DNA of 13,339 bases, from NCBI GenBank assembly GCA_003158835.1, contig PMLI01000389.1:1-13339 (forward strand), in the 5' to 3' direction. This DNA comes from Acidimicrobiaceae bacterium. GTDB lineage: Bacteria; Actinomycetota; Acidimicrobiia; Acidimicrobiales; Palsa-688. Shown piece after piece: positions 12,502-13,339 of this stretch. Position 1 is the stretch's first letter, and every line of letters begins with the position of its first letter. The notes under the pieces are model-generated. The model saw only the letters and a program-made list of their open reading frames with translations, had not been told where the DNA came from and ran no database searches. Position numbers and translations under genes: made by a program.

Positions 12502-13339
12502 CGGCTACAACCAGCCAGTCGACGCTCTGTGGGCTGTTCGGCGAGGTGGCGGCGAGGGGAACTGGTGGGTTCTTCTTCCACCTGGGCGAAGAGCCGGTCG
12601 CCCTGCCGGTGGCGGAGCTGTACCAAAGGGGCCTGAGCAGAGCAGCCGCGCTCGGGCGCGCCGGTGTCGGCCGGGGCGACAAGGTGGGCCTCGTCGGGCC
12701 CAACTGCCCCGAGTGGTCGGAATGGGCTTGGGGCACGTGGCTGGCCGGATGCGCCCTGGTCCCCCTGCCCGCTCCCTTGCGCGTTCGCGACCCGGCTGCT
12801 TTCTCCTCCCAGGTGGCTTCTCTGGCCACGGCGACAGGTTGCTCGGTCATCATCGGCGAGGACAACTACCTCGACTTCCTCGATGACGACCGGTGCCCGA
12901 AGCTGGACTGGTCCTCGGAGGCACCCCCGGCCCCGGACCAGAGGGTGGCACAGGTCTCGCCTTCTGACCTGGCTATGGTGCTGTGCACTTCAGGCAGCAC
13001 GGCCGCCCCCAAGGGCGTCCGGATGACTCATGCCCGGGCCGTCGAATGGTCTCGTGCCAACGCCACCAACACGGCGACGGGCCCGTCTGGCACCGTGACC
13101 GCCATCGTCTCGTGGTTGCCCTTCTTCCACATCGCCGGCCTGGGCGCCCTGTTCGAGGTCGTCGCCCCCATCGATTGGCACGTCCTGCCGATGGGACGGT
13201 TCGTGAGAGATCCGGCCGAGTGGCTCCGACTGGTCGGCCAGACCCGCGCCACTTACACTGTCGGCCCGTCCTCGGCTTGGGCCGCGGCCGTTCGGGCATT
13301 GGCGAAGAAGCCCCAGGGAACCGACCTATCGTGCCTGCG
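12498..13339 (+). CDS. Acyl-adenylate-forming ligase (AMP-dependent synthetase), 3' end outside window
   Basis: The frame is open from ATG 12498 to the window end, giving 280 residues of an expected 500-560. The family AMP/phosphate-binding motif is LCTSGSTAAPKGV (162-174), with Ala169 where Gly is usual, followed by MTHARAV and by SWLPFFHIAGLGALFE, the second signature of the N-terminal domain. GRGDKVGLVGPNCPEW earlier is also typical. Such enzymes activate a carboxylic acid with ATP and pass it to CoA or to a carrier protein. The 4-base overlap (ATGA) with the carrier protein gene argues for the latter. The FHIAGL form instead of YHDMGL makes it less like classical fatty acyl-AMP ligases and more like acyl-CoA or aryl/acyl-acid ligases. 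Substrate pocket residues and the C-terminal lid are beyond the window. No separate Shine-Dalgarno is seen; translation should be coupled to the carrier protein. Confidence 0.87.
   Translation, partial: MTATTSQSTLCGLFGEVAARGTGGFFFHLGEEPVALPVAELYQRGLSRAAALGRAGVGRGDKVGLVGPNCPEWSEWAWGTWLAGCALVPLPAPLRVRDPAAFSSQVASLATATGCSVIIGEDNYLDFLDDDRCPKLDWSSEAPPAPDQRVAQVSPSDLAMVLCTSGSTAAPKGVRMTHARAVEWSRANATNTATGPSGTVTAIVSWLPFFHIAGLGALFEVVAPIDWHVLPMGRFVRDPAEWLRLVGQTRATYTVGPSSAWAAAVRALAKKPQGTDLSCL

Overview
The window is a gene-dense, very GC-rich bacterial segment. Many genes start with GTG, stop/start overlaps are common, and intergenic gaps are short. One gene belongs to a luciferase-like family that often uses cofactor F420. 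Together with the gene order (purine nucleoside phosphorylase next to a PmmB-type phosphohexomutase, with uracil phosphoribosyltransferase and deoxyribose-phosphate aldolase nearby), this points to an actinobacterium (Actinomycetota). The class cannot be fixed from sequence alone; Acidimicrobiia or a relative is a guess. There is no RNA gene, insertion sequence, phage gene or CRISPR array, and no gene-free stretch longer than about 110 bases.

Bases 1-4974 form a plus-strand run: the 3' end of a dihydropyrimidinase/hydantoinase gene (hydA), a luciferase-like (LLM) oxidoreductase, punA, a phosphopentomutase/phosphohexomutase-like gene (pmmB-like) and psuG. The last three are joined by 4-base ATGA/GTGA overlaps. 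Facing it is a minus-strand run read from 9008 down to 4991: deoC, a full-length aldehyde dehydrogenase, a second cysteine-free half-length aldehyde dehydrogenase, and upp. The two aldehyde dehydrogenase genes together look like an ALDH16 protein split into two overlapping genes. The two runs make a coherent nucleoside salvage and degradation island. PunA releases bases and (deoxy)ribose-1-phosphate. The mutase would give (deoxy)ribose-5-phosphate. DeoC cleaves deoxyribose-5-phosphate to acetaldehyde and glyceraldehyde-3-phosphate, and the aldehyde dehydrogenase pair is well placed to oxidise the acetaldehyde. PsuG gives uracil plus ribose-5-phosphate from pseudouridine-5'-phosphate, Upp recaptures uracil as UMP, and HydA with the LLM enzyme points to reductive pyrimidine breakdown.

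Divergent from deoC, across about 56-62 bases carrying a perfect inverted repeat, is an amidohydrolase of the 8-oxoguanine deaminase type (about 9065-10513). Its N-terminus encodes three exact copies of a 15-base repeat. It extends the theme to damaged or unusual purines.

From 10532 onward the theme changes. A 532-residue minus-strand protein carries two alpha/beta-hydrolase domains, neither with a normal nucleophilic serine. Divergent from it are a small acyl carrier protein and an acyl-adenylate-forming ligase that runs off the window. This looks like the edge of a carrier-protein-based acyl activation cluster and is the least understood part of the window.

Three genes without a Shine-Dalgarno sequence (deoC, the 8-oxoguanine deaminase and the tandem hydrolase) each have a TANNNT box 6 or 7 bases before a GTG, as expected for leaderless transcripts.
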